NCBI GenBank assembly: GCA_964556115.1
Contig: CAZKVC010000003.1
Span: 62,001-126,000 of the forward strand
Reading direction: 5' to 3'
Length of the DNA stretch: 64,000 nucleotides
From: Parvularcula sp964556115
GTDB lineage: Bacteria > Pseudomonadota > Alphaproteobacteria > Caulobacterales > Parvularculaceae
Part shown: positions 8,177-16,101 of the stretch, one piece after another
Numbering within the stretch: position 1 is the first letter of the stretch
Layout: each line of letters begins with the position of its first letter
Program-made: the position numbers and the translations under genes
The notes under the pieces: model-generated
What the model saw: only the letters and a program-made list of their open reading frames with translations
Database searches by the model: none
Told to the model about the DNA's origin: nothing

Positions 8177-9279
8177 CGCCGCTCGTCAGGGGTGCGGGTC
8201 ACCGCCGCGAGGCGCGAAACCAAGGCGGGCGCTAGGCTCGCGGTTCGCAAGGCCGCCCCTTGCGCCGCGCTGTGGGTGAGGAGGCGGGACAAAAGTGCCG
8301 CACCCTTCACCCGCGGCCCGGCGAGGCGCGCGAAGCGCGTCTGGAAGGCGGAAGCCGTCAGGCCTTCGAGATAGGCTTCGGCCGCTAGCCTGCCGCTTCG
8401 CAAGGCAAGCCCCATGCCCTCGCCGCAGAAGGACGGAATGACCACCGCCTGGTCGCCGATATGAAAGACGCCGGAGCTGGCCTTTCGCACATAGCCGTAG
8501 GGCACCCGCCCGACCGCGACAGGCTTGTCGAGCATGGGCTCGGCCCCTGCCAGAAGCTCCGCCGCCCGGACCGACGATGCCGTCATGGCGCGGGCGGTAT
8601 CGGGCCAGCTTCCGCCATGGGATTGAAACCGGTCAGCGGAGATGGCCATGCAGGCATTGACCCGCCCGTCCTCGACCTTCTGGAAACCGCAATAGCCGCC
8701 AGGAAAGAAGACAACCTCCACGGCGCTGCCAAGCGCCCTGTCGGCCTCGCGGGTGAGTTTCAGATAGGTCTTGAGCCCGATCATGTTGTCATGGAGCGAA
8801 GGCGGGCGTTTTTCCGCCTTGAGATCATGCTTACCGGTGGCGAGGAAGACCGCGCCTGCTTGCTCGCGACTTCCGTCCTTCAAGGTCACGCTTGGCGTTG
8901 CGCCGTCCGGCGCGACCTCGCGCACCGTGACGCCGCGGCGGACTTTCGCGCCGGCCTTCGTAGCGAGGCGCAGCATCTCCTCGTCGAGGCTGCGCCGGGT
9001 GAGGGAAAGCGCCTCGAAGGGAAGCGCGGCTTCGCTGCAGCGGGGTCCACCGGCGACCCTGACCTGGCGCAAGGGGAAGGCGCCGAAGGCGGCTGGGTCG
9101 AGCCCTGCCCTTCTCAACTCGGCGAGGGCTTCGCCAGAGAGAAACTCGCCGCAGACCTTGTCATGGGGCCCGGCGGTTTTCTCGAGAAGCATCACCGATG
9201 CGCCCGCGCGGGCCAGGTGGATCGCGGCGACGCTTCCTGCGAGCCCGCCGCCGACGATAATGACGTCAGCCCGCGGCAT
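8164..9279 (-). CDS. FAD-dependent oxidoreductase (geranylgeranyl reductase/hydroxylase-like)
   Basis: 371-residue flavoprotein. The N-terminus has the dinucleotide fold VIIVGGGLAG, followed by the 'VCGEFLSG' segment common in the geranylgeranyl-reductase-like group, and a C-terminal 'GDQAVVIPSFCGEGMG' FAD-binding motif. The start MPRADVI at 9279 fits the fold; it overlaps the end of the methyltransferase gene by 14 nt, so an operon is clear. Upstream are a methyltransferase and a type III polyketide synthase, an order like the srsABC phenolic-lipid operon of Streptomyces griseus, where the flavoprotein hydroxylates the resorcinol ring. The exact reaction here (hydroxylation or reduction) is inferred. 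Confidence 0.78.
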   Translation of the reverse strand: MPRADVIIVGGGLAGSVAAIHLARAGASVMLLEKTAGPHDKVCGEFLSGEALAELRRAGLDPAAFGAFPLRQVRVAGGPRCSEAALPFEALSLTRRSLDEEMLRLATKAGAKVRRGVTVREVAPDGATPSVTLKDGSREQAGAVFLATGKHDLKAEKRPPSLHDNMIGLKTYLKLTREADRALGSAVEVVFFPGGYCGFQKVEDGRVNACMAISADRFQSHGGSWPDTARAMTASSVRAAELLAGAEPMLDKPVAVGRVPYGYVRKASSGVFHIGDQAVVIPSFCGEGMGLALRSGRLAAEAYLEGLTASAFQTRFARLAGPRVKGAALLSRLLTHSAAQGAALRTASLAPALVSRLAAVTRTPDERRLSG

Positions 9280-10018
9280 GTTTTTCAACGCAAAGCCTGA
9301 AGGGCGCTTGAAGCGAAATTCTTGCCCCTTCAATGCCTGCCTCCTCAAGGTGACGCTCCCAATCGCTCCGCCGGAAGCTGCGCGCGAAACTCACCGGCCC
9401 GTCGTGGCGGACATAGGGGTGTTTACGGAGGAGATGGGCCAGGACGGCAAAACCGCCCGCTGCAAAGCGGCTTCGGTGAAGATCGTTGATCAACCAGCCT
9501 CGCCCGGCCGCGCCGTCCATCCAGTGCAGAAAACGCGGCAGCTCGTCATCTTCCAGGTGGTGGCAGAAGAGCGAGCTGATGACGAGGTCCGGCGGCGGCG
9601 CGTGGTCGATATAGGTGAATATATCGTCCGTCTGCCAATAGATCTTCACCTCACCCATGGAGGGCGGGGTCGCCGCCGAGGCGGCCCTTGCCGCATGGGG
9701 GTTGATATCGACACCGACGAGTTCCGCCGCGATGCCGCGCCTCGCGAGCCATTTGCCGGCGGCCCGCAGGCCATCGCCGTAACCTGATCCCGCATCGACG
9801 ATCCGCAAGGGACGGCCGGGTAGCCCCCTTTCGGCTGAGCGCGCGAGGAAGCGGGTGATCGGCCTGTAGCCGAAACTGGCTTCGTTGACCGAAGCGAGGC
9901 TGCGAAGCGTCCCCTCGAAAGTTTTGAAATCCGTCTCCCCGTCCATGTGCTCGGGCAGGCTCGACGGCGCCGCGCGGCGTGCATAGGGCCATGCAAGAGC
10001 GGGCGGCAGGACGCCCAT
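9266..10018 (-). CDS. Class I SAM-dependent methyltransferase
   Basis: 250-residue cytoplasmic enzyme. The SAM-binding motif I is VDAGSGYGDGL, followed by an acidic motif II (VGVDINPHA) and the 'DLVISSLFCHHLED' motif IV region. It starts 3 nt after the polyketide synthase stop and its 3' end overlaps the FAD gene, so it is co-translated with them. It probably methylates a phenolic polyketide, by analogy with SrsB. The ribosome site at 10018 is weak; an internal ATG at 9946 is a possible alternative. Confidence 0.82.
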   Translation of the reverse strand: MGVLPPALAWPYARRAAPSSLPEHMDGETDFKTFEGTLRSLASVNEASFGYRPITRFLARSAERGLPGRPLRIVDAGSGYGDGLRAAGKWLARRGIAAELVGVDINPHAARAASAATPPSMGEVKIYWQTDDIFTYIDHAPPPDLVISSLFCHHLEDDELPRFLHWMDGAAGRGWLINDLHRSRFAAGGFAVLAHLLRKHPYVRHDGPVSFARSFRRSDWERHLEEAGIEGARISLQAPFRLCVEKHAAG

Positions 10019-10021
10019 CCG

Positions 10022-11074
10022 TCAACCGGCCGCGGTGAAACGCATGGTTTCCGCCGTCAGCCCCGGCCCGAAAGCCATGGCCACGCCCGCCCCCTCTTCC
10101 ACCGGACCTTCGTTCATCATCCGGGCAAGGACAAAGAGCACGCTCGGCGAGGACATGTTGCCGTAGCGCCGCAGCACCTCGCGCGAGGCCCACAAGTCTT
10201 CCGCTTCGAGATCGAGCGCCGCTTCGACCGCGTCGAGGATCGACTTGCCGCCGGGATGGATCGCCCAGTGGTCGATCCCGTCGCGGCCTTCTGGGCTGAT
10301 CGCGGCAAGCGCGGCAGGCAGCCCGCGCCGCAGCGCGCCTGGGGTCTCGCCCGAAAGATGCATGTCAAAACCGCTGTCCCCGACATGCCAGGTGATCAGC
10401 GCACGATCGTCCGGCATGGTGACGGTCTTGAAACGGTCGAGGCGGAAGCCCTCCTCGCCTTCCGAGACGAGAGCTGCCGCTGCCCCGTCACCGAAGATCG
10501 AGAACGACAGGATGGTCTCAAGATCATCCGTCTCCTGAAGGTGAAGCGTGCAGAGTTCCACCGAGACGACCAGAACCTGCGCGCCCGGTTCGGCGAGGAC
10601 GATCTGGCGCGCAAGCCGCAAGGCGTTGATGGCCGCGTAGCAACCCATGAAGCCGACCAGGGTCCGCTCCACCGAAGGGTCGAGGCCGAGCCGACCGATG
10701 AGCTGGAGATCCACCCCCGGCGCAGCGAGACCCGTGCAGCTCGTCACGATGAGATGGGTGACCCCGCCAAGATCACGGCCCAGCCCCTCCGCCGCTTTCG
10801 CAGCGAGAGCGACGGCCTCGCGGTCATAAAGCTCCATCCTCCGGCTGGTGGGCGGGAAGGCGCCATAGCGGTAGAAACCTTCCCCATCGAGCGCCTCCGC
10901 GTTCCCTTCCGGATCGAGCGGCGAATAGCGCGCCTCGATTCCCGAGCGCTCCATCATCCGGTCGAGAACGACCCGCCGCCGGTCGCTGATCTGCCGGCGG
11001 GCAAATCCCTTGAAAAGCCCGTGGACCTCATGATCCGGCACGGCGGTGGAAAGAGCGTTGAGAAAAGCGGCCAT
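10022..11074 (-). CDS. Type III polyketide synthase (chalcone/stilbene synthase superfamily)
   Basis: 350-residue homodimer-type condensing enzyme. The catalytic triad is complete: Cys145 (VGFMGCYAA), His273 (AIHPGGKSI) and Asn306 (RYGNMSSPS). The 'FGDGAAA' nucleotide-loop segment is also present. Bacterial members extend a fatty acyl starter with malonyl-CoA to alkylresorcinols or alkylpyrones. It heads the polyketide synthase-methyltransferase-FAD oxidoreductase operon, suggesting a methylated, oxidised phenolic membrane lipid. Starter and ring type cannot be told from sequence. The 264-bp divergent region to the KaiC-like gene should hold its promoter. Confidence 0.93.
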   Translation of the reverse strand: MAAFLNALSTAVPDHEVHGLFKGFARRQISDRRRVVLDRMMERSGIEARYSPLDPEGNAEALDGEGFYRYGAFPPTSRRMELYDREAVALAAKAAEGLGRDLGGVTHLIVTSCTGLAAPGVDLQLIGRLGLDPSVERTLVGFMGCYAAINALRLARQIVLAEPGAQVLVVSVELCTLHLQETDDLETILSFSIFGDGAAAALVSEGEEGFRLDRFKTVTMPDDRALITWHVGDSGFDMHLSGETPGALRRGLPAALAAISPEGRDGIDHWAIHPGGKSILDAVEAALDLEAEDLWASREVLRRYGNMSSPSVLFVLARMMNEGPVEEGAGVAMAFGPGLTAETMRFTAAG

Positions 11075-11338
11075 ATAGGAAGGCTAGGTGAAGAGCGCGC
11101 GGAAGCAAAAGGGATTGGCAGCGACATTCTCGCCTCTACGCGGAACGTGACCGCCTGGCGGCGTGCTTCGAAGAGCATGGCGGGGAAGACAGCAGAACCC
11201 TCCCGAAGCCACGACCACGCCCCGAGGTCCGTGCGGGAATCTTTCAGGCAACCAGGCTCACGCGGGGAAGAAAGCAGTTAGGGGCCGTGCCTTGCTCGCT
11301 TTCTCGTCTATGTCACTGCCGGGTTTGGAGAAAAGGCA

Positions 11339-12793
11339 ATGACTGGCGAACGCATCTCGAGCGGCGATGATGGTCTCGATGAAATCCTCGGAGGCGGCCT
11401 GCCGCGCAACAGGCTCTACCTCCTGCGCGGCGCAGCGGGCACGGGCAAGACGACCTTGGGTCTTCAATTCCTGATGCGGGCCCGGGACGCGGGCGAGCCG
11501 GTTTTGTACGTCACCCTTTCCCAATCGGAAGCAGAGCTTCGCGAGATCGCCAGTTCCCATGGATGGGACCTCGAGGGCATCGCGGTTCAATCGCTGGCGG
11601 CGAGCGACGAGATTCGGGACATATCCGAACAGACGATCTTCCAGTCGGCGGATCTCCGCCTTGATGAGACCCGCGATGCGATCCAGCAGAGGATCGAGGA
11701 AATCCAGCCCACATGCGTTGTCTACGACTCGCTTCTGGAGATCAGGCTCCTGTCCTCCGAAGTGACGAGGTTCAGGCAGGAGATCCTCGGGTTCAAGAAC
11801 TTCGTTGGTACTCAGAACATAACGGCCCTGTTGCTCGATTCCGAGCACGCATCGGCGCAGCGGGGCGAAGACCAGCTGGAGAATATCGCCCACGGGATCA
11901 TCCGTTTCGACAAGGCGCTGCCAAGCTACGGCCTCGCCCGTCGCCGCCTCGAAGTGAAGAAGCTGCGCGGCTCGAAGATCCGCGACGGCTGGCACGACGT
12001 GTCGATCCGGACAGGCGAAGGGGTCGTCGTTTTCCCAAGGGTCATCCCCAGTCTCCAACCTGAGCAGACAGCAGCCGACGAGCTGATCACATGCGGGATC
12101 GACGAAATCGATTCGATGCTCGGCGGTGGTCTTGAACGGGGCACGAGCGCGATGGTGGTGGGCCAATCCGGTACCGGCAAATCCACCCTCGCCTCACTCT
12201 ACGCGAAGGCGGCCCTCGAACGAAACGAGCATGTCGCGATGTTCCTCTTCGAGGAAAGGGCGGAGACGTTCTTCAGGCGAAGCGCAGGCCTCGGCATCGA
12301 CCTGCGACCCGCATTCGAGGATGGCACCCTCCACCTTTTCGACTTCAATCCAGCAGAAGTCAGCCCGGGCGAATTTGCCCAGAAGGTGCTGAAGACCCTC
12401 GAAGAGTATCCCATCAGCGTCATGCTGATCGATAGCTTCACCGGGTATTTGAGCGGCCTGATGGATAGCGACCAGGCTGTTCCGCAAATGCATTCGCTCT
12501 TGAAATATGTCTCTAGAAAAGGTGTCCTGAGTATCCTAATTGTGGCACAACACGGTTTGTTAGGGGAAGGACAGCGGTCTGATCTCGACGTCAGCTATCT
12601 TGGCGACTGCGTACTTCTTCTGAGAATGTATGAATCGCGGGGCGTCATCCAGCGTACGATCACCGCCGTCAAGAAACGTCACGGCCCCCACGACATGCAA
12701 TTGAAGGAGCTTACCATTGCCCCCGGCTCAATCACTGCAGAGCCGTTCAACCCGCCCCCGCCAGGACCGGGAGGGCCCGTTTCGGGAGGGTGA
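11339..12793 (+). CDS. KaiC-like double-domain ATPase
   Basis: 484-residue protein with two RecA-like KaiC domains: Walker A GAAGTGKTT and GQSGTGKST, Walker B VVYDS and VMLIDS. The catalytic Glu pair of KaiC is kept in the second domain ('FLFEER') but replaced in the first ('VTLSQSEAE'), so the first ring may bind but not efficiently hydrolyse ATP. At the KaiC autophosphorylation site (Ser431-Thr432) the local sequence is 'DVSYLGD', keeping the Ser but with Tyr for Thr. The proline/glycine-rich tail replaces the KaiA-binding tail. A GGAG site precedes ATG 11339. It overlaps the HWE kinase gene by 77 nt. No kaiA or kaiB is nearby, so a true clock is not supported. Confidence 0.9.
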   Translation: MTGERISSGDDGLDEILGGGLPRNRLYLLRGAAGTGKTTLGLQFLMRARDAGEPVLYVTLSQSEAELREIASSHGWDLEGIAVQSLAASDEIRDISEQTIFQSADLRLDETRDAIQQRIEEIQPTCVVYDSLLEIRLLSSEVTRFRQEILGFKNFVGTQNITALLLDSEHASAQRGEDQLENIAHGIIRFDKALPSYGLARRRLEVKKLRGSKIRDGWHDVSIRTGEGVVVFPRVIPSLQPEQTAADELITCGIDEIDSMLGGGLERGTSAMVVGQSGTGKSTLASLYAKAALERNEHVAMFLFEERAETFFRRSAGLGIDLRPAFEDGTLHLFDFNPAEVSPGEFAQKVLKTLEEYPISVMLIDSFTGYLSGLMDSDQAVPQMHSLLKYVSRKGVLSILIVAQHGLLGEGQRSDLDVSYLGDCVLLLRMYESRGVIQRTITAVKKRHGPHDMQLKELTIAPGSITAEPFNPPPPGPGGPVSGG

Positions 12794-13826
12794 GGGGAGA
12801 GGCTCCTCGGTCACCATTCTGGTGGCAGCTCCTTTCCGGCAGGATGCTGCTTTCATTGCAGAAGCCCTGCGCCCCCTGGCCGTCGGTCCCGTGAGGACAA
12901 TCCTCGCGGAGGGCCGCGAAGACCTTGAGACACTGAAGGCCGGGCATTGTGTCCTCGTCGCCTCCCAGGAGGCTCTCACACCGGCATTTGTCGATACCGT
13001 TTCTGCTTTTCTGGAAACCCAGCCTGCCTGGGCACGACTTCCGGTCATACTCCTTCTCGACGAAGGCTTGTCCTTCGACAAAACGACGGCCCAGCTGAAC
13101 GAGCGGCTGAAGCTTTCGGAAGTCTCGGTCCTCTACCGTCCCTGCTATCTCCTGCCGTTCCGCTCGAGTGTCCGGAACGCTCTGACGCTTCTCGAGCAGC
13201 AGCGCAGCGTCAGGGACCTTCTGGGCGTCGAACGCGGCCTTCGGGCCGAGATCGACCACCGGATGAAGAACCAGCTTGCAACGGTGCTGGCCCTTTATCA
13301 CCTCACCCGCTCGCAAAGCTCCAGCTTCGAAGGCTTCGACAAGGCATTCAGTCAGCGGATGGGTGCGCTGAGCGACGTGCACGACCTTTTGCGCCGCGGC
13401 TCGGGGACCCTGATCCTGGTCGAAGATCTCTGTCAGGCCATATTGCGCCCCTATAGCGGCGAGACAGCATCGCGTCTGCGATATGCTGGTCCCCGGCTTG
13501 AGGTGATGTCGGAAACGGCCCTCGCTCTCTCGCTGATGTTCAACGAGCTTACCACCAACGCAGTGAAATATGGCGCCCTGGGCCGGAACGATGGCACGAT
13601 CGAGATCGACGCCTCGCGGAAAAGCTCCGAAGTCGTTGCACTCTCATGGCGCGAGCGCGGGGGGCCCAAAACCACCGCCCCCTTGCGCAAGAGCTACGGC
13701 ACCCAGTTCATCGAAACCTCCGCCCGCATGCTGGGCGGTTCTGCGCGGTTCGATTTCGAACCGGCCGGGCTCACGGTTCACATCGAGCTTGCAGCCTCGA
13801 AATTCGGGAACCTCCAAGGCGTTTGA
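12717..13826 (+). CDS. HWE-family sensor histidine kinase with degenerate N-terminal domain
   Basis: 369 residues. The C-terminal half is an HWE/HisKA_2 kinase: phospho-acceptor His181 in 'EIDHRMKNQL', N-box 'MFNELTTNAVKYGAL', and the WRE motif at 311-313 ('WRERGG'). The N-terminal ~130 residues ('ILVAAPFRQDAAFIAEAL...') look like a receiver-type fold lacking a clear phospho-Asp. No membrane segment, so it is cytosolic. The start is taken as TTG 12717 because AAGGAG lies exactly 7 nt upstream, which makes the reading frame overlap the end of the KaiC-like gene; a GTG at 12822 is the fallback. The partner response regulator is not adjacent. Context suggests it signals with the KaiC-like ATPase. 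Confidence 0.87.
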   Translation: MPPAQSLQSRSTRPRQDREGPFREGEGRGSSVTILVAAPFRQDAAFIAEALRPLAVGPVRTILAEGREDLETLKAGHCVLVASQEALTPAFVDTVSAFLETQPAWARLPVILLLDEGLSFDKTTAQLNERLKLSEVSVLYRPCYLLPFRSSVRNALTLLEQQRSVRDLLGVERGLRAEIDHRMKNQLATVLALYHLTRSQSSSFEGFDKAFSQRMGALSDVHDLLRRGSGTLILVEDLCQAILRPYSGETASRLRYAGPRLEVMSETALALSLMFNELTTNAVKYGALGRNDGTIEIDASRKSSEVVALSWRERGGPKTTAPLRKSYGTQFIETSARMLGGSARFDFEPAGLTVHIELAASKFGNLQGV

Positions 13827-14002
13827 GCAGGGAAGGCCAGGCGTTCTTTCGGCGCGCGCCTCTAATCATGTGCATGCGGACAAATTTACCGGCCAACCGG
13901 AAGCAGGCCTGGAGCCATAGCATCGAACCCTGCTGGCCGGGGAATGGCGCGACGTCCGAAACCTCAGGGGTGGAACGGCTGCAACTCTCGCATGCCGGCG
14001 GC

Positions 14003-14044
14003 TTGACTCTATGCGCTACATATGTAACGCGCTACATCTGTAGC
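14003..14044 (+). promoter_or_regulatory. Tandem BlaI/MecI-type operators with overlapping promoter
   Basis: Two palindromes of the TACA-N2-TGTA type used by BlaI/MecI repressors occur side by side: TACATATGTA (14017-14026) and TACATCTGTA (14033-14042), centred 16 bp apart. A TTGACT -35-like hexamer (14003-14008) lies just upstream, so bound repressor would cover the promoter. They end only 17 bp before the repressor start codon, implying autorepression. The -10 box is not clear. Confidence 0.78.
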
Positions 14045-14058
14045 ATGAAGGCCAGGAT

Positions 14059-14433
14059 ATGCTCGATAAGCTTCCCCCCCGTGAGCGGCAGATCGTCGAC
14101 CATCTTTACGAGACTGGTCCGTCCACCGTCGCGGATCTTTGCCAGGGCATTTCCGGCGGCCTGAGCGGCTCGGCGATGCGCGCCATGCTCGGACGGCTCG
14201 AGCGCAAGGGGTTCGTGACCCGGACCCGCGAGGCGAAGGTGAATGTCTACGCCGCCTCCGTTCCTGCGACGGCCGCGAAAAAGTCCGCCCTCGAACGGGT
14301 GGTGAAGACCTTCTTTCACGGCTCACCGACAGGTGCGGCGACAGCGCTCCTCGGCATGGCGGACGAGCTTGACGAGGAGGAGCTCGACAAGCTCGAGGCC
14401 ATGATCAAGGCGGCGCGGGGCAAGGCGAAATGA
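14059..14433 (+). CDS. BlaI/MecI/CopY-family transcriptional repressor
   Basis: 124-residue winged-helix repressor. The N-terminal DNA-binding part ('LPPRERQIVDHLYETGPSTV...AMLGRLERKGFVTR') and the C-terminal dimerisation helices ('ADELDEEELDKLEAMIKAAR') match the family in order and length. A GAAGG site is 7 nt before the ATG. Its stop overlaps the M56 protease start (ATGA), giving the classic repressor-sensor pair. It almost certainly binds the two palindromes directly upstream. In relatives, proteolysis of the repressor after signal sensing relieves repression. Confidence 0.93.
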   Translation: MLDKLPPRERQIVDHLYETGPSTVADLCQGISGGLSGSAMRAMLGRLERKGFVTRTREAKVNVYAASVPATAAKKSALERVVKTFFHGSPTGAATALLGMADELDEEELDKLEAMIKAARGKAK

Positions 14434-16052
14434 TCGCGTTCCTCGTCAGCACCGCGATCAAGTCGCTTCTGCTCGGGGGCAGCGCGCTCCTGGTACTGAA
14501 GGCCATGTCCGGAGCGTCGGCGGCGAAGCGTTCGGTCATCGCCCACGGCTTTCTCATGGCGCTTCTTGTTCTCGCCATTGCGCCTCTCGTCCTTCCCGCA
14601 ATCGAGCTTCCCCTTCTCCCGCCCGAGACCGTCGGCCAGCTGGGCCTTCCTGGATCACCGGCCACCCCGGGCATTCGGGATGGAGCGGCGGCGTTACCAG
14701 CGGCAATGCCACGGCCCGAACGGACAGAATGGTTCATCTACGCCCTGGCGATCCCGACCTTCATCCTTCTGGCGGGGCTCCTCTTCAGTGTTGCGAAGCT
14801 TTTCTTCCTGAGGCGGAACGCCGAGGTTCTGACGGAAACCGCCTGGCTCTCAGCCCTGGCCGGAGCGCAGCGGCGGATGAACTTCAAGGACGGCGCCGCG
14901 CTTCTCGTGAGCGCGGATATCGACTCGCCCCTCAGCTATGGCTTCGTCCGTCCAGTGATCCTTCTCGACATAGATGCTGCGAGCCGGAGCGAGGATGCCG
15001 AGGCCTTGATCGCCCACGAACTGGCGCATGTGGCGCGTGGGGACTGGGTGACGATGCTCATGGCACGGATCGTCCTAGCGATTCTCTGGTTCAACCCTTT
15101 CGTCTGGAGACTGGTCGCGGAGGCCCATCAGCTTCGCGAAGAGGCGGCGGACGATGCCGTGCTGCGCAGTAACGTCGAAGGCGACCGCTATGCGGAGCTT
15201 CTGGTCAGGTCCGCGAAGCATGCGAGCCGCGCCCGTTTCCTCGCCGCGCACGGGGTCGCTCCGCTACGAGGGAGCCTCAGCCGCCGGGTTGCCGCGATCC
15301 TCGACCCGGTCATTCCGCGGGACGGCGCACCCGCCGCTTGGGTCGCGAGCGTTGCCATTCCGCTTGTCGCGGCGTCGGCGTTCCTGTCCGCAGCTACCCC
15401 GACGCAGGCCCAACCCAGGGTTTCCGGCGAACCTCAGATCGCGGCCGAAGCGTTGCAGTTCACGCTCGAAGACATGGTGGCCTTGCGCAACAGCGACGTC
15501 ACCGAAGCCTATCAGGCGGGTATACTGAAGGTCTCGAGCCGCTACGCCGCGATGACCCAGGAGGAGTGGTCGGGATTCTACAGCCGGGGTGTCACCGCCG
15601 CCAACCTCGCCGCTCTCCACGACGCAGGGTTCGGTCATGCTGACTTCGAAGCACTTGAAGACGCGGTGGCGTTCGGTGCGGACCCTTCCTTCATCCGGGA
15701 AGTCCGCAGCGGGGGTTACAAGGAGATCTCCCTGGACGATCTGGTCGAGTTCAGGATACACGGGGTCGATGGGAAATACATCCGTTCGCTGATGGCCGTA
15801 GGCTTCAACGGCCTTCGCCCGGATGAGCTGGCGCGCGCTGCCCATAAAGGCATGACAGCGGACTATGTGCGAAGCATGCGGCAGGCCGGGTTCGACAAGC
15901 TCCCGCTCCATGCCGTGCTCGACCTTCTCGACGCGGGCGTGACCGCCGATGACGTCAGGGCCTTCGCAGCGGGGCGGCGCGAGCTGCCAGACCCCCGGGT
16001 CGTGGCCGACGCCAAGCGCATGGGGATCGAGCCGGGCGATTTCGATCCCTGA
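14430..16052 (+). CDS. M56 (BlaR1-type) membrane metallopeptidase with C-terminal 29-residue repeats
   Basis: 540-residue integral membrane protease. Hydrophobic segments occur near residues 5-25, 40-58, 103-125 and 305-322. The zinc motif is HELAH (196-200), with a downstream 'LREEAADD' supplying the third ligand. Instead of the penicillin-binding sensor domain of BlaR1, the C-terminal ~190 residues hold four exact 29-residue units from residue 387 (387-415, 416-444, 445-473, 474-502) plus a partial fifth, each with a G-V/M-T start and an '(A/G)GF/Y' centre. What the repeats sense is unknown. It overlaps the repressor gene by 4 nt and is followed after 49 bp by the M13 peptidase. Confidence 0.9.
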   Translation: MIAFLVSTAIKSLLLGGSALLVLKAMSGASAAKRSVIAHGFLMALLVLAIAPLVLPAIELPLLPPETVGQLGLPGSPATPGIRDGAAALPAAMPRPERTEWFIYALAIPTFILLAGLLFSVAKLFFLRRNAEVLTETAWLSALAGAQRRMNFKDGAALLVSADIDSPLSYGFVRPVILLDIDAASRSEDAEALIAHELAHVARGDWVTMLMARIVLAILWFNPFVWRLVAEAHQLREEAADDAVLRSNVEGDRYAELLVRSAKHASRARFLAAHGVAPLRGSLSRRVAAILDPVIPRDGAPAAWVASVAIPLVAASAFLSAATPTQAQPRVSGEPQIAAEALQFTLEDMVALRNSDVTEAYQAGILKVSSRYAAMTQEEWSGFYSRGVTAANLAALHDAGFGHADFEALEDAVAFGADPSFIREVRSGGYKEISLDDLVEFRIHGVDGKYIRSLMAVGFNGLRPDELARAAHKGMTADYVRSMRQAGFDKLPLHAVLDLLDAGVTADDVRAFAAGRRELPDPRVVADAKRMGIEPGDFDP

Positions 16053-16101
16053 TCCTGACCGGGCCCTACCCTTCCCAAGTCATTCCCGAACGAGGTTTCC
16101 G

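Noticed and set aside
9947..11281. A 444-codon plus-strand frame over the type III PKS gene
   Set aside because: The PKS has its full catalytic triad on the minus strand; this frame is a shadow.
11339..13826. A complete circadian clock
   Set aside because: No kaiA or kaiB nearby, the first domain lacks the catalytic Glu pair and the phosphorylation pair is altered; only a KaiC-like signalling role is supported.
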